From Mesorhabditis belari (lineage: Eukaryota > Nematoda > Chromadorea > Rhabditida > Rhabditidae): a stretch of DNA of 64,000 nucleotides. This document shows positions 22,501 to 32,645 of the stretch, in pieces; position 1 is the stretch's first letter; every line of letters starts with the position of its first letter. The stretch is taken from the NCBI GenBank assembly GCA_958450365.1, contig CAUEEP010000927.1, forward strand, positions 976,001 through 1,040,000, in the 5' to 3' direction. A program made the translations under genes and the position numbers. The notes under the pieces were generated by a model. It worked only from the letters and a program-made list of their open reading frames with translations. It was not told the DNA's origin and searched no databases.

Positions 22501-22935
22501 ACTACGTAGACTTTTGTACCTTAACTTTCTATGGCTCCGAAATAATTTGACTTAAATTATAATGAGTCTGCCTTTTCAGAGCATTGAAGAAAGCCCAATC
22601 GATGAAAGCGTGGAAAAAGCGAACATCTTCAGTTTTGTGGAGTTGCCCGAATCCGAGAGAGGACGGGTTGAAAACTGGTCCAGGTAAAGAAATTGCTCAC
22701 AATCCTTGCAAAAAAGAACCACCGTTTTAGTGCTGAACAAATGTTGGATTCAAACCCAGATTCTCCAGTCAGTCTTCGTCCGTCACCTGCAGGTTCGGCA
22801 GTCTTTGCAAAAACACAAATCCCACTCTCAGTTGATAACGTTACTGGAATGGACCGTTCAATCTCTGTCCCACCTGATTCCTACGACAATTTTGTCTCCA
22901 CTTCACCACCAAATGAGCGTTGTTCGCTACCATGA
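13583..22935 (+). CDS. tsc1: Hamartin (tuberous sclerosis 1 protein)
   Basis: Scaffold of the TSC complex that restrains Rheb and TORC1. About 30 exons. The first supported ones are 13583-13652, 13702-13751, 13804-14111, 14203-14349, 17459-17620, 17654-17775, 17803-17882, 18354-18488, 18531-18655 and 18926-19078; the last ends at 22935 (TGA). The first exon with ATG was not found. The N-terminal helical core matches hamartin in order: NVNINKLLSLLDSDD, IRQLVNHYYEHGSGRALDLL, LGQIVQSAPSWVPRI, YFHSLYGIYPYMLIHHLRSY, VKLHPNLLIMDREKELS, RERWKTW. The middle is Ser/Asp-rich. From 20,641 on a long coiled coil follows, including LRLVNQHLLYERS, the equivalent of the human HNQLLYERF. Splice phases agree across the exons checked. 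The 3.1-kb intron 14350-17458 is filled with transposons. C. elegans lacks this gene, so its presence is taxonomically informative. Confidence 0.92.
14415..15391. mobile_element. Foldback element FB1 (TTGGGTTGTCCAGTTATG ends)
   Basis: Long inverted repeats: the left starts TATTGGGTTGTCCAGTTATG and the right ends CATAACTGGACAACCCAATA (both TA-flanked). Inner blocks such as GCTGAAGATCTCCTCTACAT and GCGGAGCCAAAACTTGATCC also recur in inverted orientation. A second copy lies at 38474-39233. No transposase frame is visible. It is in the large TSC1 intron. Confidence 0.85.
15393..15904 (-). mobile_element. Internally deleted mariner element
   Basis: Ends TATTGGGTTGATGCATAATT and complement, continuing ATCCGGACTTCTTTT. 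On the minus strand an N-terminal mariner fragment (HLRHIMLYHFEKGWSAAESF) is followed, in another frame, by the mariner C-terminus (TDYHVNRSLKNWQ, then FARGIDRLPSKWQSVIDVGG). The whole catalytic middle is missing, a typical step in the birth of a MITE. It directly abuts FB1 (one base between the TA sites). Confidence 0.85.
15906..17322 (-). mobile_element. Compound mariner remnant (GGTGAATTGAAAACTGCGGG ends)
   Basis: The outer left end is TATTGGGTTGGTGAATTGAA and the outer right end its complement at 17294-17322. A second left end (TATTAGGTTAATGAATTGAA, 16664) and a second right end (to 17186) mark an inner copy. Both copies encode a mariner C-terminus on the minus strand; the inner one reads ERGIRKLPVKWAEVDNNNG. 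The central transposase is missing. A SINE-like insertion splits the array at 16278-16659. Confidence 0.75.
16278..16659 (-). mobile_element. tRNA-derived SINE-like insertion with 16-bp target duplication
   Basis: Flanked by identical 16-mers TTATTATTAGGTTAAT at 16262-16277 and 16660-16675. The minus-strand head is tRNA-like: GCACGTGTGGCTGACTGGTT (A box) and GGTCGAGGGTTCGAACCCC (B box) with partly pairing acceptor-arm sequence. The opposite end is a T13 run on the minus strand. Long direct repeats at the target point to retroposition, unlike the TA sites of the surrounding mariners. Confidence 0.75.
18036..18185. other. GC-rich repeat-like patch in a TSC1 intron
   Basis: GAGAGTGGTCGGCCC occurs twice and the sequence GGGGTCGAACTTGCGAGG resembles the T-arm of a minus-strand tRNA. 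Base composition differs strongly from the neighbouring intron. No complete tRNA fold is seen; a degenerate tRNA-derived repeat is one possibility. Confidence 0.25.
18666..18752 (+). repeat. GCTGAAGAT tandem repeat
   Basis: Nine-base units GCTGAAGAY with one variable codon, read as AEDPAEDSAED if translated. It lies just after a GTCAGT donor and before the CAACGCGAT exon of TSC1. Splicing past it keeps the frame, so it is probably intronic; retention would add an acidic repeat and then a stop at 18760. Confidence 0.6.
19440..19577. repeat. GGAGCTTTAAA tandem repeat in a TSC1 intron
   Basis: Alternating 11- to 12-bp units GGAGCTTTAAA and GGAACTATAAA fill most of the intron between the exon ending at 19408 and the exon starting at 19641. 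No coding role is seen. Confidence 0.85.
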
Positions 22936-23225
22936 GATGAGAATTCGTTGAAGTTAAAAACAGATTAATGTCGAGTCTATCGTTGCTATGGCTTTAGCTT
23001 TTTTACAACTTTTAATTAGCTTGAATATCTTTCCAAAACCTGTGATTGAACGAATATCCTTTTCTGTTTCGGGGATTCTTACTGGTAAAATAAACCTTTC
23101 AAAAAGCAATTTCGAAGATTTGTACATTTACTCTCAAGCAATATCGAAACCTCACAAAATACACACAAAATCAAACAAACCGGTTAAAAATGAGATCAAT
23201 AAATCTAATAAACCTATTGCAAAAC

Positions 23226-24523
23226 CTATCGGTTATATGGCGCCAACTTTCGCTTATTCGAACCTTGTCTTTTCTCAGCCCGTAGCCACCTGAAACAAAA
23301 ATGATAAAATTTCTTCAAATTGCATGTTTCAGAAAAACCTATCGTATATTCAACTGATTACCTATCAAAATCCTCTTTTGTTTTAACTCCAATCATAAAA
23401 ACCGCTAGCTCTTCTTTTGTGGCGCCGTCAATTCTCGTTTGTCCCTAAATAAAGGAAATATAATAAAAGTGGTAAAATAAACTCTTTATTAACAAGGTTC
23501 TTGCAAATATTGTTTAAAGTGAACCAAACCTGCAATGATCGTGAAAAGAAAATCCCACATCTTTGTATCCACGTACTCAAAAGCGATTTCGAAAGTGGAG
23601 AGGCCAAATCCAGGGATATTATTCGACATAGTGATTGTCCAAAAGCTAAAAAATTGAATGAATAAATTGTTGTAAACCCAAGTAAAATTCATTGTAGTAA
23701 AACACACTGTAGTAATAGTGATGTAGTTGGTCAAGTGACATTGTGTCGGCATTTGCTTGGAGCACATTCTGATACTTTATGTTGTAACCGGTCGGATACA
23801 TCGCCTAAAAATATACACTTTGAAGCCATAAACGATTTTCACTCTCTAATGTAACATTTAAAACAACTAACCATGCCGTAATGCCCATCTTTCACACTTG
23901 ATGCAAGCCAAAGCGGGATGTCGACTCGAATTCCTCGTGGGCCGATCGATGGTGGTGCCGCGTGACCAATGAGTGGAAAGATTCCTAAAAAAATGTATTA
24001 AAGGTCTATAATTAAAGAATCTACTAGTTCAATTAGTTCAAACTAATAATCGGCACTAGTAAAGTTGGGGGACCCCACTTTTTTTCCGAAATTTTCTGCT
24101 ATTCTTAGGTTTTCAAGTACGCTGAGCACAAATATCACATTTTGAAGCACGTTTTACAAAAAAAATTCGACTTTTCGAAAATTGTGTCATTTTAAGGGGT
24201 TTTGGCGTTTTAAATGCAAATCTCACGCCTTTTTTACGCGAATTATTTATTGAAAACCGAGCTTAAAAATGTGATGTTCGTGCTCAACGTACTTGAAAAC
24301 ATAAGGATAGCAAAACATTTCAAAAAAGTGGGGTCCCCTAACTTTAATAGTACCTAATAATCAATATAAGCCTTTAAAAAGAACTATTAGAAGTCTACAC
24401 GTAAAAAAACTTACCGGGTGGTGCATTCTCGTTCAATTGCATTGGAACAGTCGACCCAGCTGCGAGAATTGCATCCAATGACATGTAGTCGCTCTCCACC
24501 GAAAATTGGCGACTCGACGTCAT
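23226..24523 (-). CDS. psf-3: GINS complex subunit PSF3
   Basis: Subunit of the GINS tetramer, part of the nuclear CMG replicative helicase. Exons: 24523-24415, 23984-23872, 23804-23708, 23645-23530, 23444-23362, 23289-23226; all phases agree and the product is about 190 residues, the usual size. It starts MTSSRQFSVESDYMSLDAIL, matching the PSF3 N-terminus with its Ser-Leu-Asp-Asp-Ile-Leu-like motif. The core has RGIRVDIPLWLASSVKDGHY (family pattern L-x-LPLWLA) and HHYYYTFGQSLCRIISLD (family FGSQLL). It ends ATKEELAVFMIGVKTKEDFD followed by RWLRAEKRQGSNKRKLAPYNR-like basic residues, matching the family's DFxxWEK...YKKRK tail. A TTTCAG acceptor sits two bases before the ATG, as expected for SL trans-splicing. 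It converges with TSC1: the two stops are 290 bp apart. Confidence 0.93.
24050..24355. mobile_element. Foldback MITE in PSF3 intron
   Basis: Left arm GTAAAGTTGGGGGACCCCAC to GTTTTCAAGTACGCTGAGCAC; right arm GTGCTCAACGTACTTGAAAAC to GTGGGGTCCCCTAACTTTAAT. Arms are about 85 nt with a few mismatches and one small indel. No TA duplication is obvious. No other copy is evident in the window. Confidence 0.8.
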
Positions 24524-24854
24524 TGCTGAAATGATAAAATGAATGCAACATTTCGAAAAAAGTAATGAAAAAGGTTAAAGAATCACAAAAGCCTGTCAAG
24601 AATTGGGAAATTTGGAAAGCTTAAATGAAGATTCTGTTGAAATTGCGCTGCTACAAGTACCTAACACCTACTACAAAACTTGCCTGAATATCTTTAAGCA
24701 ACTACGTTATTATATAACATCAATAAGAAACTTTATTTTGTTTTTCCAACTCACTTTAGTTGGAAGTGGACCTATCTAGGCATTTTACGCTTTTGATACC
24801 TTTTATCTCTGTTTGCTTTTTTCAATAATCTATAAATTTTTTTAAATTTAGTAA

Positions 24855-24920
24855 TGCGAGTTCGACGAAAGATGACCGAGTCGGTGAAAGCAGAAAGCCT
24901 GGCAAATGTTGTACCAGGTA
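24855..24920 (+). other. Possible 5' exon upstream of ZCCHC8-like gene
   Basis: After a TTTAG at 24848-24852 an ATG frame reads MRVRRKMTESVKAESLANVV and ends at a GTAATG donor-like site. It may be an alternative first exon of the gene at 25132 or a small separate transcript. No domain is seen. Confidence 0.3.
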
Positions 24921-25131
24921 ATGGTTTGATTTTTAACTATAACTTTGAAAACATCCTCTATTTTCTGGCTAATTTGAACTTGTGCCTAAAAAGACGTAAT
25001 TGGGTGTAGTTTGGACTGGACTTCGAAATTGACCCGATTTGATTCAGCAAGCTACTACTTATTCTATTTGAACGCTTAAGTTTGTTCTAAAATCTTGCTA
25101 GAACAGCGTATCGCTTGCTAACTTTTCGAGG

Positions 25132-27974
25132 ATGTCTAAAAGCAAAAACGACAATGTGATTTCGTTAGATGACGGTACTTTTTATAGTGTTATATGTTTA
25201 GTTTTGTTTTCAAAAAAGAGGTGGATGTTTTTAAAGGAATAAAACTAGGTTTCGAGATCATAAAATTGAAGGTTAAAAGCAAATTAACTTGTTTCTTTTT
25301 AGATGCTGATGAAAATGAGGAAGGCGAGATCATCTTGAGTAGCGATGATGAGAAATCAGGTATGTTTTATGGTAACAAAGCAGAAAATTCAATTAGCTTC
25401 TATATTTATTGTTTCTTTTTAGAAGAAAAGGTTATAACAATCGACGACGATGAAATGCGGAGCGATAGTGATGGAGCTTTGGAAGAAACTCCATCGCCTG
25501 CAAGTTAGAATCATCTTTTTTAGCGGAGTATACTTTGTTTCAGAGAAGAATAAGCTCTTGATAAAGAAGTCTCGCAAACGACCGGCGCCCGAGAAGATTT
25601 CAGATGGTTGGCTTTTAACTTTGATCAATGGACTTTCTTTTTTAGAGGTTATCGATATTCATTTCGAGCAAAGGACGGAAATTGTGGAAACGCCAAAGAG
25701 TAAGCAACCTTTAGTAATGAGTAGCAGTTTTATTGGAGATAATACTTAATCAAATACTTTCTTTTAGATGTAATCACCACAAAGAGGACACAAGTCAAAG
25801 CAAAGAAGGCAAAAAATGAAGCTGATGGAGGAGTGTGCGAGGAGTACGGGGATTTCGTCTTGGATCGCGTTGAAACAACAACCACCTCAATTGATGTCGG
25901 CGAAGAAGAGGAACCAGGAGAGATTGCGTTAGTTTGTTTACCTTTAGCCTCATCTATATTTTGCAGTCTTTCTTGTATTTAAAAGCGGAAGAAAAGAGTA
26001 ATGTTCCAATATTTTTATTTAGTGATTAAAAGAAACTGTTTAGATCCGCTTGGCGCGAAAGCTTGCTGAAGAAGATCCTGACTCCGATTGCTGCCAATGA
26101 TACGGAATCAGCTTCGAAGTCAAATCGCAAGCGCCCATCTGTACGAACCATTTTTCATTCGACTATTAACAATGTTTTAGATTCAATGCTGGAACTGTGA
26201 TGGTGATCACAACTTACAAGCGTGTCCCGAAAAAAGAAATGGAAAGAAGATTGCCGAGGCCCGAAGATCGTTCCAAGAGATGAAGCAAAAGAATGAAACG
26301 TTGGTTATTTTTGATAAATAACTTGAAGTTTTATTTAGCCCTGATCGTTATCACACGGAAGAGGCAACGACAAGCGATAAATTTCGACCTGGCCGAATTT
26401 CAGATGCTCTACGCAAGGCTATGGGTCTGGGTAGGCTTTGCAACTAACAATTTGCTATGCTCTATGTGCCAATTCTGATTTTATCATTTAAATTATGTAA
26501 AGAAAATTTTTTTTAGGGCTTCCCAATGAGACAATTAAACCATATTCCTTTGCCGAAAACAATCGGTGCTGTTTAGGTCGAGACGATTTGCCCGAGCACA
26601 TCTATCGAATGCGTAAGATGGGTTTTGTGAATGGGTATCCACCTGGCTATTTGAAGAAAGCTTTGGTGAAAAGTGAAGACGGAGAGGTATGCAATCTTTT
26701 TGAAGCATAATAGTCTTTTGAACGTGGCGAATAAGGAACAAAAATATTTTCAGCTTGTTCACTAATTTGCCTCAAGCAGTAAATTATTAAATTATTAATA
26801 TATTAATAAATTTTAGCAAAAATAACTTTTTTTTAGACCTTATCGTTCATTATGGATGCGCCCCCTTCGATGGCTGCCAAGATTATTCCTACAACAAGAA
26901 AAGGAGCCGATCCACCAAAAGTCGACCAAAAAAAGTGCATTATTATATGGGTTTCAACAACACATACAAATACATGAGAGATGTAAGTTAGAACTTTTTT
27001 GCTGATTTAATTCAACGTTAAGCGAGAGAAAAACTTCAACATCCCTCCATTCGATATCTTCATCGAAATGTTGCAAGAGGAGGTCAGTTTAACGGGCGCT
27101 TTTAGTTGTATATTGGGTTTAGCAAAACCGCCTCTTCAAAGAAGCGAAACGTGAAAAGGCAAAGCAGGTTCCGGTAAAGTCTTCTCGCACTGAACAGCTT
27201 CGAGTTAAAGGTAATTTGTCTATTTTGCTTGATTTTGGATTACCTCTAAGAAAGCATTTTAGAAGAGGTCGACATGGATGTTGATCGTGTAAACGGAGAC
27301 GCCGACGAGGTTCGATCGATTCAATCAATTGGTGATGAGAAAAATGAGGACGAGTCAATTAGCGTAGGTTTTTGGGAAATTGCATTGGGTGGGGTTTAAG
27401 TGCCATTGCGTACGCAATAGCTTTGCGATTGTCCAAAATAGCACAGCTTCATTTTTAGGAAATGTTCACGATCGACACTCAACCAACAGCGACCCCGGAA
27501 ACGCCGAAAGGAAAAGTACTATCCGATGTAGTTGAAACGCCAAAACTTGCAAGGGTAATTCGAAATAATTACTTAATATTCTAACGATTGATATTTAGGG
27601 CTCATCGACGTCGATTATTTCCGGCACGCCGGTGATACAATATCGATCTAGTGTCACTGGAAATTTGATCGAGGTCAGAAAAATGATAACTTTGCATTAA
27701 GCTCAGAATAGTTAAAAACTGTTTAAACTTTAAATTTAGTCTGGCAGTCTGCCCGATATCTCTGCTTTTGCAGCTGGAGTGCAGCCATTTGAGAGAAACG
27801 AGGAAGTGAGCGAAAAGAAAGTGGGCTTTTACAGTTTTTTTTGTTAAGAATTTACGTATTTAGTTGAAACGCGCAGTTAATTTTAAAAATATGATTGTTT
27901 AGGGTTTCTTCAAAAAAGCATTTGCATCAATTAAAGAGAAGTTCCTCACCAAGAAGCCGAATTTAGATTCGTAA
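25132..27974 (+). CDS. ZCCHC8-like zinc-knuckle protein (NEXT complex)
   Basis: ZCCHC8 scaffolds the nuclear exosome targeting (NEXT) complex with the MTR4 helicase. The gene starts MSKSKNDNVISLDD and has about 16 small exons. The first third is acidic and Lys-rich. The knuckle is CWNCDGDHNLQACPEKRN (CX2CX4HX4C) at 26180-26240. Right after it is the PSP proline-rich region: ISDALRKAMGL, LPEHIYRMRKMGFVNGYPPG, YLKKALVKSEDGE, then YSYNKKRSRS and HYYMGFNNT, matching the order in human ZCCHC8 (IYRMRxLGYPPGWL). The C-terminal part is Thr/Pro- and Glu-rich; the last exon reads GFFKKAFASIKEKFLTKKPN with stop TAA at 27972-27974. Exon joins around 25500-25700 and 27100-27400 were checked only roughly. 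Confidence 0.85.
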
Positions 27975-28072
27975 AGTTTCATTTTTTGGTTATTTGAATA
28001 GCTATTTTGTTGTTGATGTCCTTTTTTTGTGATGTTTGTTGTACGAGAGATTTTTAAATTATTTTCTGTTTA

Positions 28073-28078
28073 AATAAA
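28073..28078 (+). terminator. Polyadenylation signal of ZCCHC8-like gene
   Basis: AATAAA about 100 nt after the stop at 27974, the first such hexamer in the 3' region. Confidence 0.55.
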
Positions 28079-28165
28079 CACGTTTTGTTTCATACTAAAA
28101 AGACAAATGTCGTATATAAAGGAAATGTAGAAATATTTCAGGGCTTGAGAATTTTGGCTTCCAGA

Positions 28166-28202
28166 CGACTTTTATACCCGCAAAGGTGCGGGTATAAAAG
28201 TC
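28166..28202. repeat. Perfect hairpin in the intergenic gap
   Basis: GACTTTTATACCCGCA and its exact complement are separated by five bases. The arm is a 16-nt palindrome between the ZCCHC8-like gene and the chemoreceptor gene. It could be an inverted-repeat remnant or a structured RNA element; there is no further support. Confidence 0.6.
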
Positions 28203-28493
28203 TAAAAGTCTTTGTGAAAAGTCCGGTTGAAAGAATTAGCGTGAGAGTTTGGACAAGCAAGCAATTTTATTTTGTTTTTAGTTTGTTTGAAACAGTTTTT
28301 AGGGCACAATTCATTCAGTTTCAATCATAGCTGAAAAAAGCGGTCTATGTGCGCTTATTTTTATCCGAAAGTTTCGGAGAAAGGAAGTAGACCGAGTTCA
28401 CTTATTTTTATTTTCACCTGTCTTAAGTATTTTGTGGTGATCATTCGCAGATCTAAATAAGAAATATTTATTTCTTTCGAGTTGCTTTTTAAA

Positions 28494-30372
28494 TGGACGT
28501 CTGGAATTTACTTCACAGGTAGGATTTTTTTCTTGGCATGTCAAAGCTACCGTATACTCAGTCCCAGAAAACTACCGTTCACTTCCAGATTGCACGAACC
28601 GGTGGCTTGGTTGAGCACTCTTTTGACGATCTCTCTAAATGGTCTCCTCTTCTATTTTATCACTTTCAAAACAAAACATGATTTTGGCATTTATAAACGA
28701 ATTTTGAAATTTCTTACCATATTCAACATTGTTTATTCGACGATGCAGAGCGTGACACTACCGGTTTAAGTTGAAATCTCCTTTATGTGAAAAGCTTTTA
28801 GATCCTCTTTGCTAGTGATTATTACTTTATCTTGATGCCGACTGGATATTTATTGAGATTTTTCGGGAAACACGGTTAGTTTTACGGTAACTGGGACTTA
28901 AATCTAAAAGTTCAGGGCAAACGATTCTCGGTTGTTTCAATGCTTCGTGCTTTGGAACGAACAACGCCGTGTTGGCCGTTCACTTTGCCTATCGATACAT
29001 TCAGATTTGCCAGTAAACTTATAAAAACCCTATAATTTCTATAGTAGTGAAAACCAATTCAAAAGCTTATCTCCAGTCTTTGGAGCGAATTTTATCTCAC
29101 AAGTTTAGTTTCCGCCGTGGCTACCTTCTCACAGGCTACTATCAACTTATCTGGCTTGGCTACATGTTACTATGTAAACTTTTAATGAACATAAGATCAA
29201 TGAGAAATCCTAGGTCTAACTGTGTGGATGTTGGCTTGTATAACTTTTTTGGGACCATCACTTGAAAAGGAACGATTGTTGATACCTGATGTCTTGAAGG
29301 CTTTCGATATAAACATGGAGAATAAGGGCTATGTGGGGCCACAATATTGGGTAATTTTGATGAATCTCTGAATAGATATTTACAAAAACATATAATATTA
29401 TTTCAATCAGTAATCAGTATAGGTGCATCGAGGGAAAGACCTCGAACTCCAAGCGAAAGATTGCTTCGGGATGGTGGTCGTCTCAACAATGACAAGTTCG
29501 GCACTACTAATGGTAGAAAATTAAGCAAAACTTCAAAAAATGCGTTTTCAGATGTGCATCTGTGGCTATAAAACGTATCACGGAATGGTAAATGTAGTGG
29601 CGAGCGCGAAAACGAAACGCTTGCAAAAGCAACTCTTTGTCTCATTGGTCATCTTGGTATAGTACTTTGAGGGAAAATCATAAAGAAATTAGCTTATAAA
29701 TTCAATTCGTTAAAAGAATTCCTTACTTCTAAGAACTCTAGACCACTGTTCCACTGGGTGCTATCTATTGTCCACTTATGGCGCTTTTTGTCGGTCCGGT
29801 TATCGGCTTTGGAATGGGTCGTTTCGGCTTAGTCTATCATTATTTTCTGACCATTCCACCGTTCTTCGATCCTCTTGTTTTAATGTATTTCATCGGTAAA
29901 CAATCAATCCAAAATTTCAATCAAACTAAGATTTTCAGCTGATTACCGTCGTGCAGCGGTGGATATTCTGCGTCGACTTGGTCTCGGCTTTTTATTCCCA
30001 CAATTACGAAGGTGAGCTAAATGAATGAAAGCTTTGTTTTGCGATAATACTAATTTTGTAGTTGTGCTTTGTGAAAGTGCACAAAGTTGTTACTTTATTT
30101 CTTTTCTCATGACGTTCTAGCAGAAAATAGCCTATGTGGGAAGAAGGCAATGAAAATAGACCCCAATTTCAAAATCATTCTATAGCTCCAGCGATAATAC
30201 TAATTTTAATCTTAGCTTTGAAAGCTAATAGTAAGTTCAACTAAATCAATCGTCAATTTTTCTTTACATTTTTAGAATCGAACCAACAGCCTCATCCACC
30301 TATCTAGCAAGTACAGCGGCGAACTCCCAAAGACGACCGTCTTCTGTCACAAATCTATCACAGAAAATTTGA
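28494..30372 (+). CDS. Str-type 7TM chemoreceptor
   Basis: G-protein-coupled receptor of the nematode chemosensory superfamily, expected in the ciliary plasma membrane of sensory neurons. Start MDVWNLLHR at 28494; the following exon holds TM1 and TM2 (ISLNGLLFYFITFKTKHDFG, then YKRILKFLTIFNIVYSTMQS). Later exons give DYYFILMPTGYLL, LAVHFAYRYIQIC (family pattern HFxYRY), LTVWMLACITFLGP, and then KTKRLQKQLFVSLVIL with TTVPLGAIYCPL, the Str pattern of a basic TM5-TM6 loop followed by the LQKQLFxxLxxQxxxP-like motif. The end is PPFFDPLVLMYFI, DYRRAAVDILRRLG and a Ser/Thr-rich tail with stop at 30370-30372. Exon lengths and seven hydrophobic stretches fit an intact gene of about 330 residues. Confidence 0.85.
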
Positions 30373-30595
30373 GTTATTTTGTGAAGAATGTTTATAAAAC
30401 AAAGATTTTATTTATCGTCTGCAATCTCTGCATTTGTACACAATTCAATTGCTTTAAAAATCTTAAAGGCTTACTTTAAAAGCTTTAAAAGCAACCAGAA
30501 GGAAGCTTTTACTCTTCAAAATCTGTAAATCACAAATCAGAATACTTATTTATGGTTGTTTAAACCTGTCGTTGTGTTTTTTGTGGTTGAACTTA

Positions 30596-30712
30596 AATTC
30601 AGGCCAAACGATTGTTTCAATGCTTCGTGCTTTGAAACAACCGAGAACAGGGACGAATAACGCCGTGTTGGCCTTTCACTTTGCCTATCGATACATTTAG
30701 ATTTAACAATAT
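30596..30712 (+). pseudogene. Decayed duplicate of a chemoreceptor exon
   Basis: Matches the exon at 28917-29013 (CAAACGATT, TTTCAATGCTTCGTGCTTT, AACGCCGTGTTGGCC, TTTCACTTTGCCTATCGATA). It lacks CTCGG, has an extra stretch of about 20 nt in the middle and has TAG where the functional exon has CAG. It represents a partial tandem duplication that is no longer coding. Confidence 0.75.
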
Positions 30713-31058
30713 TTGTGTAAATCAACAAATTGTGATCAGTTCCTGAAAGCATTAAAACATAGACTTTTGTCTTCTTTTGTTCCCATTAATGAAACGGCGT
30801 AAAAATTTGCGAACAGACTGGGGGATTTCTTGCAAAATACACGTTACGATGATCAACTTTCTATATTTTAAATATGGCATAAACAATGTGCTTTTTTGGT
30901 ATTTTTTTAGAACGATGAAAGAGAACTATAGATCGGTAAGTTAAAGCTAAACGACACCACCAATCAGCTCTTCTAAACTTATCCGACTCTTGAGGTAAAG
31001 TGGAAACCTAGCAATAAGTAAGTACCAAAGTTTTTGATCTAAATTCCATTCAGATCAG

Positions 31059-32086
31059 ATGTTCTCATCCAAATCCACCTTTTTCTTTCTCCTTTTGGCT
31101 ACTCCATTGTGGGGGCTTGGGCTGTTCCCCCAACTCCGAAGATTCTAATCCCGAATCCGAATGGAGTCTGCCAATGCCCCGTGATCCCCAACTTGGACAA
31201 TCTTATTTGTATCCTTGATTGGAGTAAGTTGATCACAGAAAACATTTAACCAAAAACTATATCTCACATGTGTAGATCCTCGACAAACAGATCCGCATAG
31301 TGAATGGAACAACTTTCAATCAATGTTCTCTCAATACATCAAAATCTTGAAGGTATAGAAGTACAAATCTTTTCCTCAATACATATTTCAGGAACTCGAA
31401 CTTTCCGCGGTTCTCATTGTTCCCGAGAGTCCATGTGGATCTGGGGAGTGGGACAAATGTGACCTTTTTTTGCGCACTTAGCCCATTAGCGCACCTTTTT
31501 TCGCGTTTTAAAAAAGCTCTAAAAGCTAATATTAACCAATTTCTATTCCAAAAGTCATTTTTCTAGGTAATTTGAGGGTGTCGAATTCAAATTTTAACAT
31601 AACAGAGCGTGTGGAACCAATTTGAAAAAAACGGCTAGGTCAAATTACAGAAAATTGTTGATTTTTCTCTTTGTATAACTCCGTCCGTTCGCTTCCACAA
31701 GCTCTGTTATGTTAAAATTTGAATTCGACACCCTCAAATTACCTAGAAAAACAACTTTTGGAATAGAAATTGGTTAATATTAGCTTTTAGAGCTTTTTTA
31801 AAACGCGAAAAAAGGTGCGCTAATGGGCTAAGTGCGGAAAAAAAGGTGCGCAAATGTCCGGGTGCGCAAAAAAAAGGTCGCATTTGTCCCACTCCCGTGG
31901 ATTGGAATTAGAATTTTTAGTGGCTAATGTTCAATATCTTTTTTCAGGTAAAAGGATCACGGCAGCTACAAATATGTTATTGTATTGTTTTTTAATCTAA
32001 ACCCATTTCCAGCCCTGCTTACCGGAGAATCTAATCTCTATACCGGTCTTTGCCTCCAAGTTCTCAATATTCTTTCTCCCGTTTGA
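31059..32086 (+). pseudogene. Small secreted-type protein gene, broken by an element
   Basis: Exon 1 (31059-31223) begins with a signal-peptide-like MFSSKSTFFFLLLATPLWGL, but the frame that joins the next exons (AVPPTPKILIPNPNGVCQCP, DWNPRQTDPHSEWNNF) is shifted by one; a one-base change in the GGGGG run near 31100 would explain this. Exon 2 is 31276-31352, exon 3 is 31392-31947, interrupted by the element at 31444-31896; the reading frame continues on the far side (LELEFLVANVQYLF) to a GTAAAA donor. The last exon 32013-32086 ends NILSPV-stop. No family is recognised. Two independent lesions suggest a dead or polymorphic gene. Confidence 0.55.
31444..31896. mobile_element. 453-bp foldback element inside a coding exon
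   Basis: Ends GGGAGTGGGACAAATG and complement CATTTGTCCCACTCCC. Long inner arms pair throughout (for example AAAAGCTCTAAAAGCTAATA with its complement, and GTGTCGAATTCAAATTTTAAC). It is flanked by GTGGATCTG on the left and GTGGATTGG on the right, a possible 9-bp target duplication with two differences. That would suggest a MULE-like rather than a Tc1/mariner origin. Confidence 0.8.
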
Positions 32087-32390
32087 ACTCTGGTGAGTTC
32101 TTTACAATAACTGAATACAGGAATCCCGCTTTATAACGTTCTCCATACATAAATTGTCACTGTAAATCAAGCTTAATTTCACTTACAGGTCAACGAAAGT
32201 TTCCTCGATTAACTCTTGAATGCTATCGGAAATCTCCTTTGTGGCATTCTCATTGAAATTGTTGTGTTTCCTAAAATGTGGAAAGTACCGAAACTGTTTA
32301 AAGTGACGTGGGCTGAATTCCTAAATTTTCCCGTGGTTGTAGGTTTGAAGGATTGGCAGGTTAGCAGAAATTATTGCAAAAGAATGACGC

Positions 32391-32645
32391 AAAAATGACG
32401 AGCCCCGGCATTATATATGACACTTTTAAAAGATACTCAGCCGTTTAACTGATTTGGTGCGGAATTCTCTTCCAATGTAAAAACTGGGGGGTAAGCTAGT
32501 TTCCGCAAATTTCTTCGCCCAACAGGTTCATTTGCGCAACTCGCCATAACTTTCTTCTAAGTGGACCAAAATCACAAAGATTAGCTCACTTAGAAGAAAG
32601 TTATGACGAGTTGTGCAAAAAATTTGGCGCAAAGTAGCCCCGAGG
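32391..32645. mobile_element. GGGGTAGGCTAGTTTCCG-family MITE plus flanking repeat, copy 1
   Basis: 32487-32643: arms GGGGTAAGCTAGTTTCCGCA against TGCGCAAA...AGCCCC, with TTTGCGCAACTCGCCATAAC and its complement in the middle. The 85 bp in front (TGACGAGCCCCGGCATTATA onward) resembles the DNA that precedes the related copy at 52480-52566, so the two repeats may travel together. Confidence 0.65.

Noticed and set aside
22988..23293. 101-codon plus-strand open frame after TSC1
   Set aside because: It overlaps the last PSF3 exon in antisense, has no splice context and no recognisable domain.
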